Virus record (IMG/VR): IMGVR_UViG_3300030099_006995
Span: 1-64,000 of that record
Source: a virus
Length of the DNA stretch: 64,000 nt
Direction: 5' to 3' (one strand)
The notes under the pieces: model-generated
Databases searched by the model: none
The model's input: only the letters and a program-made list of their open reading frames with translations
Told to the model about the DNA's origin: nothing
Position numbers and translations under genes: made by a program
Part shown: positions 39,075-47,219 of the stretch, in pieces
How positions within the stretch are numbered: the stretch's first letter is position 1
Layout: each line of letters opens with the position of its first letter

Positions 39075-39863
39075 CTAGAAACGAGTTGCGTAATAGGAGC
39101 CCGTACCTTGCTGTACAGCTCGCTTGCTTGCATCTGCAGCGGCGCCCATTGTGTTGGACGAACCAGACAGCTGTTCAACGACTGGACCCTTCCGATTTAG
39201 GACGCTATCCGTCAAACCACCTTGGGCTCGCAAAATCTCGGCGACCTTGCCAATGTCTGATTTGTCAGAGCTGTAGCCAGTTCTGCCAGACGTGAGACTG
39301 CCCTGCATGTTGCCGCTTTGATTGGCGCCACCTGAAGTCGACCCACTGCGCACCGCACGCAGTTGCTGGCCTACAGCTTCTTCGCGATACCGGTCTGCTT
39401 CGGCCTGGAACTGATCAGCACGGGCACTTGCTTCGGTGAACTGCCGCTCGAGGTCGTCAGCTACATCCTGCACGCGTTCAGTCTCTTTAACCTGATCTTG
39501 GTATTGGCCCAGTGCAATGTTGTACTGATTGGTGAGATCACCAACCTGATTCACATAGTTATTGATTGAGTTATTCAGGTTTGAAATCTGACTTGTATAC
39601 CCACCAATTTCACCTTCAAGATTTCGAATTCTGCTCTCGTAACCACTAGCAGCATCTTCAGCACGACGGTTGGATTGCGCGTCAGAGGCTAGGCCTGCGG
39701 CAACCATGTCTTGGGCACGAGTGCCGACACGACGGCCGGCAATCGCATTCTGAATTTCCTGGTTTGTGTAACCCGCCGCAATAGCGTCGTTGTAAGAGTG
39801 ACGACCAAAGCCTAGCTTGTCATCATTCCAGGTCCGTGCAAACTGCTGCCAAATACCAGACAT
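39075..39863 (-). CDS. Coiled-coil internal virion-like protein (262 aa)
   Basis: Long coiled coil (IRNLEGEIGGYTSQISNLNN, then DVADDLERQFTEASARADQF), a Gly/Ser-rich linker and the C-terminal words GTGSYYATRF. The tail resembles the SGYYASRFR end of the next protein, so the two probably share a docking or processing signal. Confidence 0.6.
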   Translation of the reverse strand: MSGIWQQFARTWNDDKLGFGRHSYNDAIAAGYTNQEIQNAIAGRRVGTRAQDMVAAGLASDAQSNRRAEDAASGYESRIRNLEGEIGGYTSQISNLNNSINNYVNQVGDLTNQYNIALGQYQDQVKETERVQDVADDLERQFTEASARADQFQAEADRYREEAVGQQLRAVRSGSTSGGANQSGNMQGSLTSGRTGYSSDKSDIGKVAEILRAQGGLTDSVLNRKGPVVEQLSGSSNTMGAAADASKRAVQQGTGSYYATRF

Positions 39864-39865
39864 TG

Positions 39866-40876
39866 TTACCTAAAACGAGAAGCGTAATAACCGGAACCGC
39901 CGCCAGAGGCCAAGCCGCCACTTTGCGGACGACTGGATTGATAGTTGCGTGCATTCATTCTCGCAACTGCAGGACCCCTGTTGTTCATCATCCCACTTTC
40001 GGCAGGGACTGTTCTGTCTACTGAATATCCACCATCGCCTCTACCACCTGATGAATACGTTCCAGCGCCGTAAGAACCGTAGGAACTAGCAGATGAGCGG
40101 GTGCCGCCACCTGAAGCAAGACTGCCACCAGTGTATCTAGAGCTTTGGTTACTGCCTCCAGACGAAGCTCCGCCTCGAAGACCTGACAGGGAGGCGTCAG
40201 TGGCCCGACGATCGTAGATATCAAGGCGCTGATTGCTTTTATCGAGCTGACTTTGAATTCCCGTGTAGCGATCTTGCGCTTCAGTAAGCTCACCCTCTAA
40301 GCGCTCATTGTCACCTAAAGCGTCTTGGTATAGACCATAGTTTCGTGTTGACTGTACCTCAAAGTAATTACGTTCTCCTAAATACTTATCCCTTTCGCTC
40401 CTGGCTGTGTCCCGCTCATTGCGAAAAGTATTACGCTCGTTTCGGGCGTCATCGCGTTCACCCATATAGGTGTCACGCTCATCCTCAGCCTGAATCAGAT
40501 CATCCGACAGCTGCTTGTTGTCATCTCGCAGACCCTGTCGATAATCGCTACTTGCGGGGTTGACGGCGATCTCTCTGATGATCTGGTCAGAAGACAGGCC
40601 GTGCTTGGAAGCGTGATCCGTCCAGCCCGCCAATTCTCCTGCCGAAGCCGATCGCCCTAAATAATCGGTATAGGCATTTTGAATGGGTTGGATATTATCT
40701 TTTTGCTTCGCCAGGGGATGATTTGCCAACCCCTGCTGAATTGTCTCGATACTGCCGCCATGAGTATTGACGTGGTCTACCCAGTTCGAGATTTCCTCCG
40801 TTTGAGGCTCCCGGCCTAGATGCTGCTTGTAAGCATCAACAATTTGCTGCTTATTTTCCGAGATTGATACCGGCAT
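39866..40876 (-). CDS. DUF4214-like and coiled-coil virion protein (336 aa)
   Basis: Two N-terminal repeats of about 50 residues (VDAYKQHLGREPQTEEISNW and IQNAYTDYLGRSASAGELAG) resemble DUF4214/phycobilisome-linker-like helical repeats. They are followed by a charged coiled coil of ERD-type heptads and a Ser/Gly-rich tail ending GYYASRFR. Related by its tail to the preceding gene product. Confidence 0.6.
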   Translation of the reverse strand: MPVSISENKQQIVDAYKQHLGREPQTEEISNWVDHVNTHGGSIETIQQGLANHPLAKQKDNIQPIQNAYTDYLGRSASAGELAGWTDHASKHGLSSDQIIREIAVNPASSDYRQGLRDDNKQLSDDLIQAEDERDTYMGERDDARNERNTFRNERDTARSERDKYLGERNYFEVQSTRNYGLYQDALGDNERLEGELTEAQDRYTGIQSQLDKSNQRLDIYDRRATDASLSGLRGGASSGGSNQSSRYTGGSLASGGGTRSSASSYGSYGAGTYSSGGRGDGGYSVDRTVPAESGMMNNRGPAVARMNARNYQSSRPQSGGLASGGGSGYYASRFR

Positions 40877-40881
40877 TTCTC

Positions 40882-41403
40882 TTAGAAGAATCCACCCTGG
40901 GCAAATACATGAACACGTGTCGAAGAGCTTGGGGCAGTCAGGGCTGCAGCCACTCCGACAAATAGCGTCGCTCCAGATGGCACGTAAAGGCCAGTGTTCT
41001 TCTTGTCTGTCTCGGTGACGCTTGAATCAGCCCCGAGGTTTGGGACTGGGATGCACAGCGGAGGAAGAGGGATGTTTGTCCGCTCACCAGCAGCAGACGA
41101 GCTGATCGTTGCACTTGCCACACACACAGTGTTTGCGGATGTGATCGAGGCTGAAGACCCAGCAATGCTTAGGAAAACCAATACAGGCTGAGGGTTCGTG
41201 CTTGCCTCGTTCGCGATCACCGAAATGCTGTCCACGACAGCACCGTCATTACTTAAGCAGTCCACCAACAAGGTGCAACCACCGCCACTTGGCGTATTGA
41301 AGTCAGTCGCCGTCAACAAGGCGCCAGCACCACCGACTGTCGCAAATGAATGCAGCGGCCGGTCAACCAGCAGCGGCATTTTATTAGAACTACTGGTTGC
41401 CAA
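40882..41403 (-). CDS. Virion structural-like protein (173 aa)
   Basis: TTG start supported by AGGAG 8 bases upstream. Beta-rich, Ala/Ser/Thr-rich (SISVIANEASTNPQPVLVFL) with several Cys. Similar in style to the 34284-34619 protein. Likely a decoration or neck component. Confidence 0.6.
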   Translation of the reverse strand: MATSSSNKMPLLVDRPLHSFATVGGAGALLTATDFNTPSGGGCTLLVDCLSNDGAVVDSISVIANEASTNPQPVLVFLSIAGSSASITSANTVCVASATISSSAAGERTNIPLPPLCIPVPNLGADSSVTETDKKNTGLYVPSGATLFVGVAAALTAPSSSTRVHVFAQGGFF

Positions 41404-41441
41404 AGTAAGTCTCCTACTAAATCAATTTTACAAAGACAAAA

Positions 41442-41933
41442 TCAGTCTTTTGTTTCAGGCGCTGATTCATTTCGCCGAGGGCCAGAGCCAAAGCCACTCA
41501 TACCCGTGTTCATTCCACGCGGAGGAGACATGCTCATGGGAGGACTCATCTCGCTGCCCGGGCCAGGTGTGGCCAGGAAGTTTGGTTTGTCCAACTTTGG
41601 ATCAATGTCTGCGGCGGAAAAATACTGACCCATTTGCGTTGGGCGCTGGAAGGTAGGACCTTCGCTTTGAACTATCTGTTCAGCATCACCGTAAGGATTA
41701 CGGCGAAAGACAACGTCACCAGCGGGTTGCCCCTCAGGAGCAAACTGAGAGGCGACAGGAGTAAACGACTGGTAGTTAGTCGGGTTGTTGGGTACGACAT
41801 TTTCAGCACTGAAGAAGTTCTTGGCTTCTGCGTGGCCTTGCTTGTTTTCGTACCACTCATTCATCCGAGCCTGGCGCTTGGGGCCATCCCGATGTTTGTA
41901 GAAGTCGTTGCTGGGGTAAGAACGTTTTGCCAT
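41442..41933 (-). CDS. Disordered Pro/Met-rich protein (163 aa)
   Basis: Basic N-terminus (YKHRDGPKRQARMNEWYENK) and a Pro/Met/Gly-rich C-terminus (MSPPMSMSPPRGMNTGM). Probably flexible; inside the late operon between connector-like and internal-protein genes. Function unknown. Confidence 0.55.
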   Translation of the reverse strand: MAKRSYPSNDFYKHRDGPKRQARMNEWYENKQGHAEAKNFFSAENVVPNNPTNYQSFTPVASQFAPEGQPAGDVVFRRNPYGDAEQIVQSEGPTFQRPTQMGQYFSAADIDPKLDKPNFLATPGPGSEMSPPMSMSPPRGMNTGMSGFGSGPRRNESAPETKD

Positions 41934-41934
41934 C

Positions 41935-42744
41935 TCAAGAACCTTTGATCATTTTCGCGATTTGCGTGCCCAACACTCCTTTTCCCCTCAGACCTGGGAC
42001 TCCGGAGTTCATGTATCGCTGAACTTCGTCGAGGTTGAGTTGACGCTGCTGATCAACCGGTTGAGCCTGAGCCGTCTGAGCGGTATTGCTCACCCGGGGC
42101 ATGCCCGTTTCGCCTAGAGGGTTAGGGCTTCCCGCAGAAGGAGAAAACTGTCCGGCTGCCATGGCCGCCTTGATCTCCTCGTCGCTCGGGCCAGTGCCTG
42201 CATAGGAGTTGCCGAACTTTTTGTTGAACTCGCGCAGTGCCAAGTTCTCGTTAGCTCGAGCCCACTCCTCCATCGGAGTACCGGCGTAACCCATGGCATC
42301 GATAATTTCATCGATAGCGCCAATGCCAACCTTACGCTGGTTCATGTTGAATTCAGCCAAGCCAGCAGCATCACCTTCGTACTGATTGTTCATGGCCTGC
42401 TGGATCATGGCCTGACCGGTATCGGTCTCGAAGAACTGAGAGCCGGGGGCGTACTGCTGCCGCATTGCGGTCAGAGCCGACTGCCGGGAATCACTGTCGT
42501 CAGAAAGAACCGCTCCTTGCTGCGTAAACAAGTTCGCGTCTGCTTCATTTACGCTGTCAGCTAAAGCCTTTTGCTGCTCTGGCGTCAATCTAGAGGGAGT
42601 CGAGTAACCCCCGGCACGATTGATGACCTGCTCCATGTTGCGACCAAAACCACCAGCAAGGCCGAGCAACTCATTGAGTGGTCCCATGCCGTAGTTCTGA
42701 TTAAGCCATTCAAGCCCGCTTTGCGGCTTACGCTTTTCAGCCAC
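41935..42744 (-). CDS. Hypothetical late protein (269 aa)
   Basis: Helical N-terminal two thirds (GPLNELLGLAGGFGRNMEQV, ...NQYEGDAAGLAEFNMNQRK) and a Gln/Pro/Ala-rich C-terminus. No recognised motif; late virion protein by context. Confidence 0.55.
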   Translation of the reverse strand: MAEKRKPQSGLEWLNQNYGMGPLNELLGLAGGFGRNMEQVINRAGGYSTPSRLTPEQQKALADSVNEADANLFTQQGAVLSDDSDSRQSALTAMRQQYAPGSQFFETDTGQAMIQQAMNNQYEGDAAGLAEFNMNQRKVGIGAIDEIIDAMGYAGTPMEEWARANENLALREFNKKFGNSYAGTGPSDEEIKAAMAAGQFSPSAGSPNPLGETGMPRVSNTAQTAQAQPVDQQRQLNLDEVQRYMNSGVPGLRGKGVLGTQIAKMIKGS

Positions 42745-42747
42745 TGC

Positions 42748-43233
42748 TTACCTCCAGTTCATTGCGCCCTGGGCCTGCATGACACGAGTACCGACAGCGG
42801 TATCAGCAGGACCGGGAATAGACATGATGAATTCAGAGCCCGCCCTGTCGTAGGCGTAGCGCCGAACCTCGTCGCGCCTGTAGTTGGCGACGTAAAGGGT
42901 TTGAGCCAGGCGATCTGTCTCTCTGAGATATACCTCCCAGTAATCCTTGTCCGCCTTAAGCGGTTCGGACTGAAAGATGGCACGCTCGGTATCACCCGTA
43001 ATGCGCTCGACCCTGCTGGGCTGAGGCTGCGCTTCACTCTTAAAGATCTGAGAGACCTTAAAAACTTTGTCGCATCGATCCAGGTGCTCGAGTACTCGCG
43101 AATAGAAATAACTATCCGGGACTCTTGCCATAGCCTCTTCCAACCGAGCGATATCACCGGCTGGAAGATTGGCTCCTACGTTGTACCCCAAATGGAAGCG
43201 ACAACGGCTTTTGTCGTAGTCGTTGAGCTCCAA
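42748..43233 (-). CDS. Head-tail connector-like protein (161 aa)
   Basis: TTG start behind a TAGAAT element. Helical with a conserved-looking stretch (DIARLEEAMARVPDSYFYSR, then DYWEVYLRETDRLAQTLYVA). Size and place after the capsid genes suit a head-completion adaptor, but the role is inferred. Confidence 0.5.
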   Translation of the reverse strand: MELNDYDKSRCRFHLGYNVGANLPAGDIARLEEAMARVPDSYFYSRVLEHLDRCDKVFKVSQIFKSEAQPQPSRVERITGDTERAIFQSEPLKADKDYWEVYLRETDRLAQTLYVANYRRDEVRRYAYDRAGSEFIMSIPGPADTAVGTRVMQAQGAMNWR

Positions 43234-43256
43234 AGTAAATCAGCGACCTTGACTTA

Positions 43257-43262
43257 ATTCTA
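43257..43262 (-). promoter_or_regulatory. TAGAAT promoter-like hexamer (minus strand)
   Basis: 23 bases before the TTG start at 43233. Not overlapping any stop codon. TTGACTTT lies directly upstream. Confidence 0.5.
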
Positions 43263-43268
43263 TGAAAG

Positions 43269-43700
43269 TCAACCGCAGTAAATCACGTCTGCAGCAATCA
43301 CCTCATCCCAGTCAACACGACCGATCTTTTTGAGCTGATCGAGGTTCTTGAAACGCTCACCAGGAAGTGAAAGACGAAGCTCCACAATCTTCTTGGCGGT
43401 GGCGTAACCAATGCCTTTGACGTGCTTGGCAATTGCTTCTGCAGTCGCCACATTGACATTCAGACGCGTGTCAGCCGGGATGATGGTCTCGGGCAGCTTA
43501 TCTTCGTCAACCTCTTTCTCAGCCGACTGAGGTGCAACTGTCTTGCCAGTCCGACCCTTGCCAGCTTCATAGCTAACGAGATCGTCAAGAGAAACGTATT
43601 GAACAGCTCCAGACGAATTCTTGACCATCGCCCAGTCCTTGTCGTGATGACTAATAAATTCGACAAGCTGGCCGTTCTTGGTGTTCTGGTAAAGCGCCAT
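43269..43700 (-). CDS. ComEA-like helix-hairpin-helix protein
   Basis: ATG 43700 is chosen because the longer frame would run through the terminator. Residues about 85-143 (LNVNVATAEAIAKHVKGIGY, then ATAKKIVELRLSL and FKNLDQLKKIGRV) form a helix-hairpin-helix pair of the ComEA type, which grips DNA backbone. The N-terminal half is a small beta domain. Unusual in a capsid operon; it may contact packaged DNA at the vertex or bind nucleic acid after entry. Confidence 0.75.
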   Translation of the reverse strand: MALYQNTKNGQLVEFISHHDKDWAMVKNSSGAVQYVSLDDLVSYEAGKGRTGKTVAPQSAEKEVDEDKLPETIIPADTRLNVNVATAEAIAKHVKGIGYATAKKIVELRLSLPGERFKNLDQLKKIGRVDWDEVIAADVIYCG

Positions 43701-43706
43701 ATGTAC

Positions 43707-43740
43707 AAAAAAAGAGGGCGTCTGGTGGCCCAGCGCCCTC
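43707..43740 (-). terminator. Terminator after the capsid-decoration gene (minus strand)
   Basis: GAGGGCG stem (43714-43720 with 43734-43740), extended by CTGG/CCAG, 11 pairs around a small loop, followed on the minus strand by seven T. Strong, so expression of the capsid pair is separated from the genes below it. Confidence 0.88.
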
Positions 43741-43764
43741 ATCCTAGAGAGAAGTCCTAACTAA

Positions 43765-44403
43765 TCAGGACTCAGTGTTGTAAGGAACCCGGGTGTCATC
43801 GCTAGATGCAACCTCGTCTTCCACGTAGTAAGAAACTTCGCAGATGATCGGGGTGCCGCCAGTGGCAGTAGAGCTCAGGGTGGAGCCAGTGCCATTACCA
43901 GCAGCGTTACGCACGAAGACCTTCAGGGTCTCGGCGCCGGCCAGGACAGAACCAGAAACAACGCCGTTCTTTGCAGAGGAGGGGGCAATGGTGCCACCGG
44001 AGACTGCAATGGTGGGAGTTGAGACCACTGAAGTGCTGATGGTGTCAGCAGCGGAGGCTGCGGCATCCTTCAGTGCAATGGTGTCGGTGTTGGTACCGGA
44101 AAGACCAGAAGTGGCAGAGCCAGCGTCCTTGTTCTTGCGGGTGTCAGCAACACGCAGACCCACTGCGTAGACAACAGCGCCGGCCGGGATGGTCAGGCCA
44201 GTGTCATCAGCACGCACTTTGTCGTCGCCGCGCATATCCGGTGAAGGAATGATCACGTCGAACTCGGTGCCACCGGTGGAATCCACCAGCGCATAACCGA
44301 TCTTGCGGTAGTACACACGACCGGGGATTGCGACCACACCTTGGCCGCCGTCATGAGACTTGAGGTTGGAAACAAAGTTTCCGGGGAAAATACGCTTAGC
44401 CAT
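43765..44403 (-). CDS. Capsid-decoration or head protein (212 aa)
   Basis: AGGAGG lies 9 bases before the ATG, the strongest ribosome binding site seen here, in keeping with a high-copy virion protein. Beta-rich (GVVAIPGRVYYRKIGYALVD) with a Ser/Thr/Ala-rich Ig-like C-terminal half (TPTIAVSGGTIAPSSAKNG). Transcribed just after the major capsid gene and before a strong terminator. Confidence 0.65.
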   Translation of the reverse strand: MAKRIFPGNFVSNLKSHDGGQGVVAIPGRVYYRKIGYALVDSTGGTEFDVIIPSPDMRGDDKVRADDTGLTIPAGAVVYAVGLRVADTRKNKDAGSATSGLSGTNTDTIALKDAAASAADTISTSVVSTPTIAVSGGTIAPSSAKNGVVSGSVLAGAETLKVFVRNAAGNGTGSTLSSTATGGTPIICEVSYYVEDEVASSDDTRVPYNTES

Positions 44404-44419
44404 AGTTACTTACCTCCTA

Positions 44420-45562
44420 TCAATAAACGAAAGAGTAAGCAACGGTGATGAAGTCGCGGTTAAGCACTTCAAAACCAGCAAATAGGCTCCAGATCATAAT
44501 GATGAATCGTGAGAAATCATCATTATTGTTGAGAAGGATCTGGGCGTTATTACCACCGATACCAACACCAACTGCCTGAGGACCAAAGAAGATCATCGGA
44601 GCAGCAGTGGTCACAGCGTTTGAGATGGAAGCATCAGAAACGGTAACTTGCAGAGACTTCTCAGCAAGGTTGGTTGATTCAAACCAACGGACTCCCTCAA
44701 ATAGGAATCCCGTGGGCATTATCGGCTGTCCTGCGACGAAACCTGCTTGCCCATAAGCGGGACCCATGCCATAGAAGAAGTTGGCGTTGGGAGCCTGCTC
44801 AGGTTGCAGGGGATTCACCATGCCGTTGCCAGCATATCGCGCGATCTCCCTAAAGGCATCGTTCTGCCGGAGATGCATCATTGCCGTGGGATCGGCAATA
44901 CAACGGTAGTAGCCGTCAGCGAACGTAGGAACGTTGCGCTTACGCATGTCCTTGACCACCTGCAGCAGGTCGGTCTTGACATCGAACTTGGCAGATTCGC
45001 CAGAGCCGTAAGAAAGGAAGGGAGCGGAACCAGCTTTGGTCTTGCTCAGGGGGTAATAGTAACCACCTTGAGTGCCGTCAGCCTGGCCGTTGGCTTCAGC
45101 CTTGAACAGTTCATCAGCGAAGACGCGATCGCGCCAACGACGATAATCATCAAGCAGGGTCAGCGAGCCGATGGACTGGTGGAAAACATTCAGGTTCCCC
45201 GTGTCCAAAAGTAGCCGCTGCGCAGTCAACAAGGTCTCTCGAGCAACCTTGAAAGTACTGGGAGCTGTCGCATCGGTCGGGTCCGCAGGGCCCGTATATT
45301 CCTTAAGGTTCACAAGAACCTTGTCTTTCACAATCGAGCGGCTAGATGCGGTGCCCAGAGTCTGATCGGCAGTGCGCTCTCGGGAATCCTTGTTGCCAGG
45401 ATTTCCCCAGAAGCGGTAACGATCAAGCTGCACAGTTTGCCCGGGTTGCTTGGCAAAGTCATGCACTACCACGGGTTCAACCGCCATCTCGATGATATAA
45501 CCGGGATGGGGTCGATAGAGCTCAGCACCTAGCAGCTTCGGGAAATCATTATCAATCCACAT
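44420..45562 (-). CDS. Major capsid protein (N4 gp56-like)
   Basis: 380 residues. YYRCIADPTAMMHLRQNDAF, then REIARYAGNGMVNPL, matches the HK97-fold coat family related to phage N4 gp56. N-terminal arm VEPVVVHDFAKQPGQTVQLD and late strands PMIFFGPQAVGVGIG support it. First gene of the long minus-strand late block, read from the 45.6 kb divergent promoter region; cyanobacterial siphoviruses and podoviruses both use such coats. Confidence 0.75.
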   Translation of the reverse strand: MWIDNDFPKLLGAELYRPHPGYIIEMAVEPVVVHDFAKQPGQTVQLDRYRFWGNPGNKDSRERTADQTLGTASSRSIVKDKVLVNLKEYTGPADPTDATAPSTFKVARETLLTAQRLLLDTGNLNVFHQSIGSLTLLDDYRRWRDRVFADELFKAEANGQADGTQGGYYYPLSKTKAGSAPFLSYGSGESAKFDVKTDLLQVVKDMRKRNVPTFADGYYRCIADPTAMMHLRQNDAFREIARYAGNGMVNPLQPEQAPNANFFYGMGPAYGQAGFVAGQPIMPTGFLFEGVRWFESTNLAEKSLQVTVSDASISNAVTTAAPMIFFGPQAVGVGIGGNNAQILLNNNDDFSRFIIMIWSLFAGFEVLNRDFITVAYSFVY

Positions 45563-45621
45563 GGGATGATATGCCTCAGCTGTAAGGGTTAATACGCACG
45601 CTCGAAGCGCGCTGACCCCTA

Positions 45622-45640
45622 CTATAAAGAAGATTTATAG
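45622..45640. promoter_or_regulatory. Palindromic divergent promoter region
   Basis: CTATAAA-GAAGA-TTTATAG, a perfect 7-bp inverted repeat with a TATAAA hexamer on each strand. On + the hexamer is 21 bases before the TTG start at 45651; on - it precedes the major capsid gene by about 70 bases. It could drive both units or be an operator shared by both. Confidence 0.6.
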
Positions 45641-45650
45641 GGAAAGCTGT

Positions 45651-46358
45651 TTGGACGTCACGGATGTCCGAGGATTGCTTGGCCTGCTCCTGGTTGACGG
45701 GAGTTTGGTGCATTATCGCAGTCCCTCCGGTGGTTACATACAGATGACGATCACGGCCGGGATAAAAGAGTCGGCTTACCTCGAGGAAAAAGTCGAAGAA
45801 TTCAAGTCTTTTTTCCCTACGCGTGCAGTGATTGCTCCCTACAGCACTGCTAAAAGGGCTAATGGCAAGCAAACGACGGTGCTTCGATTTAGGGCCTCAA
45901 CCAACAAACTACGCCCTGTCTTCAATTTGCTCTACCCAGGAGGAGAGCGTCAGATAACCCAGCCAGTGCTTGACATCCTTGGAGCTCAGGCGGCTGCCTG
46001 GTGCTGGGCCGAGAGCGCGGTCATCGGTAAGCGAGGTGGGGCACGACTCAGCCGCGTCGGCAATACACGAGCCGAGGCCATGCGACTCAACACATGGTTC
46101 GAGTTGCTCACTGGCGCTCGAGGCGAGGTAAAGGTTCACCGCAAGCGTCCACGTCTTGCATTCGACCCTCAGCAGACCAAGAAGGTCCAAGACGCCTTAA
46201 TTCAATACGCCCCAAAAAGCCGCATCCACTTATTCACTGGAGAGGTCCCTGATGTCAGCGCAATTCGTAGCTCGCGTACTGAGCTATTGCTTGGGAGTGG
46301 GGACGCTGGGATTGCGAGGGCAGAAGCAGAGACCCTGGTTGGAAATCATTCGGCTTGA
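45651..46358 (+). CDS. LAGLIDADG endonuclease-like protein 1
   Basis: 235 residues, TTG start. Motif 1 is LLGLLLVDGS (Asp16, Gly17), followed by a saddle-like region and the block FNLLYPGGERQITQPVLDIL. Motif 2 (AQAAAWCWAESAV, about 112-124) has Glu121 where the second catalytic Asp normally stands. This is the layout of single-chain homing endonucleases. Located between the capsid block and the CP12-like gene, on the opposite strand to the capsid gene. Confidence 0.7.
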   Translation: MDVTDVRGLLGLLLVDGSLVHYRSPSGGYIQMTITAGIKESAYLEEKVEEFKSFFPTRAVIAPYSTAKRANGKQTTVLRFRASTNKLRPVFNLLYPGGERQITQPVLDILGAQAAAWCWAESAVIGKRGGARLSRVGNTRAEAMRLNTWFELLTGARGEVKVHRKRPRLAFDPQQTKKVQDALIQYAPKSRIHLFTGEVPDVSAIRSSRTELLLGSGDAGIARAEAETLVGNHSA

Positions 46359-46827
46359 AACAGAGAAGTCTTACGTCAACTACCAGCTCAAATTGCTGAG
46401 GGCCTGTCACCCAGGGCAGCTGGATTGCCACTGGGACACAATCCCGCTGCCCGGCTTTTACGACAAGGTGCGGCTCAGGGTGAGAAGCGACGAGTTATAC
46501 AGATCGTATGAGCTCATGTACCCGCGCGATCGCAAAGTAATTACGCCTCAGATCATCAGCATCGTTGGCATGCAAGGCGTCTCTGCCCTGTGGTCCGACA
46601 GGGGCCGAGTTGTTGGGAGGCTCGGCAAGATCATCACCAGATGGTCCGACGACGAAAACGCCTACTTAGCTGACTGGATCAACTCTCAAGACATTTCGTG
46701 CCAGGTCACCAAGGGACAGGGCATCAGATTTGATCGGGAATCAACCAAACAAATTCTTGATGCAATCAGACCTTTTACTCCTAGATGTATGCGCTTCAAG
46801 TTCGTAAAGCAACCACCTCGTCTCTAG
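46252..46827 (+). CDS. LAGLIDADG endonuclease-like protein 2 (paralogue, motif 1 lost)
   Basis: 191 residues, ATG start 107 bases inside the first gene. Same block order: VLSYCLGVGTL (Val16 replaces the catalytic Asp), SYELMYPRDRKVITPQIISI, then motif 2 GVSALWSDRG with Asp116 intact. So each of the two proteins keeps one acidic motif clearly. Either partners in a heterodimer or a duplicate in decay. Confidence 0.6.
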   Translation: MSAQFVARVLSYCLGVGTLGLRGQKQRPWLEIIRLETEKSYVNYQLKLLRACHPGQLDCHWDTIPLPGFYDKVRLRVRSDELYRSYELMYPRDRKVITPQIISIVGMQGVSALWSDRGRVVGRLGKIITRWSDDENAYLADWINSQDISCQVTKGQGIRFDRESTKQILDAIRPFTPRCMRFKFVKQPPRL

Positions 46828-46878
46828 GATTAAAGAGCCTCGAAGAAGAACTGCGTCAGAGGCATCATCCCCGTCAGG

Positions 46879-46946
46879 AGCCCGGGTTTTTGTAGTTTCA
46901 ACGGGCTGGTAAGCGATCCTCCCTGCACTTGGCCTGTGTGGGGAGG
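46879..46946 (+). terminator. Two hairpins between LAGLIDADG genes and CP12-like gene
   Basis: AGCCCG-17-CGGGCT (46879-46884 with 46902-46907), then CCTCCCTGCAC with GTGTGGGGAGG (46918-46928 with 46936-46946; 11 pairs, two wobbles), followed after 8 bases by five T (46955-46959). The second is a probable terminator. The spacer 46828-46985 holds no gene. Confidence 0.55.
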
Positions 46947-46958
46947 CGCCTGACTTTT

Positions 46959-46964
46959 TAGAGT
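46959..46964 (+). promoter_or_regulatory. TAGAGT promoter-like hexamer
   Basis: 21 bases before ATG 46986, with a clear AGGAG ribosome binding site between (46974-46978). A one-base variant of the recurring TAGAAT element. Confidence 0.5.
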
Positions 46965-46985
46965 GTTTTGATTAGGAGATAAATT

Positions 46986-47201
46986 ATGGCCGACGAAATG
47001 ACTTGCAAGGACGGTTTCTGTCAGATCAATAAAGCCGTCCCTGAAAAAAAGCCAGAGGACATTTTCTTTGCACCTATTGAAGACGAAGCGACGCTTCCTA
47101 AGGAGTCAGCACAGGTAGAAGACTCCACAATGCGCAAGCGCTTCATCCAGTACTGCGACGACCATCCTGACGATGTCGAGTGCAAAATGTACGACGTATA
47201 A
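46986..47201 (+). CDS. CP12-like protein (Calvin-cycle inhibitor candidate)
   Basis: 71 residues with a good Shine-Dalgarno. C-terminal block FIQYCDDHPDDVECKMYDV matches the CP12 C-terminal loop: Cys57-x8-Cys66 with Pro between and a Y-D end. An N-terminal pair CKDGFC (Cys7, Cys12) is present but closer than the usual spacing. CP12 ties GAPDH and phosphoribulokinase together and stops carbon fixation in the dark; cyanophages use it to push carbon to the pentose phosphate path. The rest is acidic and flexible, as in CP12. Confidence 0.6.
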   Translation: MADEMTCKDGFCQINKAVPEKKPEDIFFAPIEDEATLPKESAQVEDSTMRKRFIQYCDDHPDDVECKMYDV

Positions 47202-47219
47202 TCCTTTCGATTGATTATC

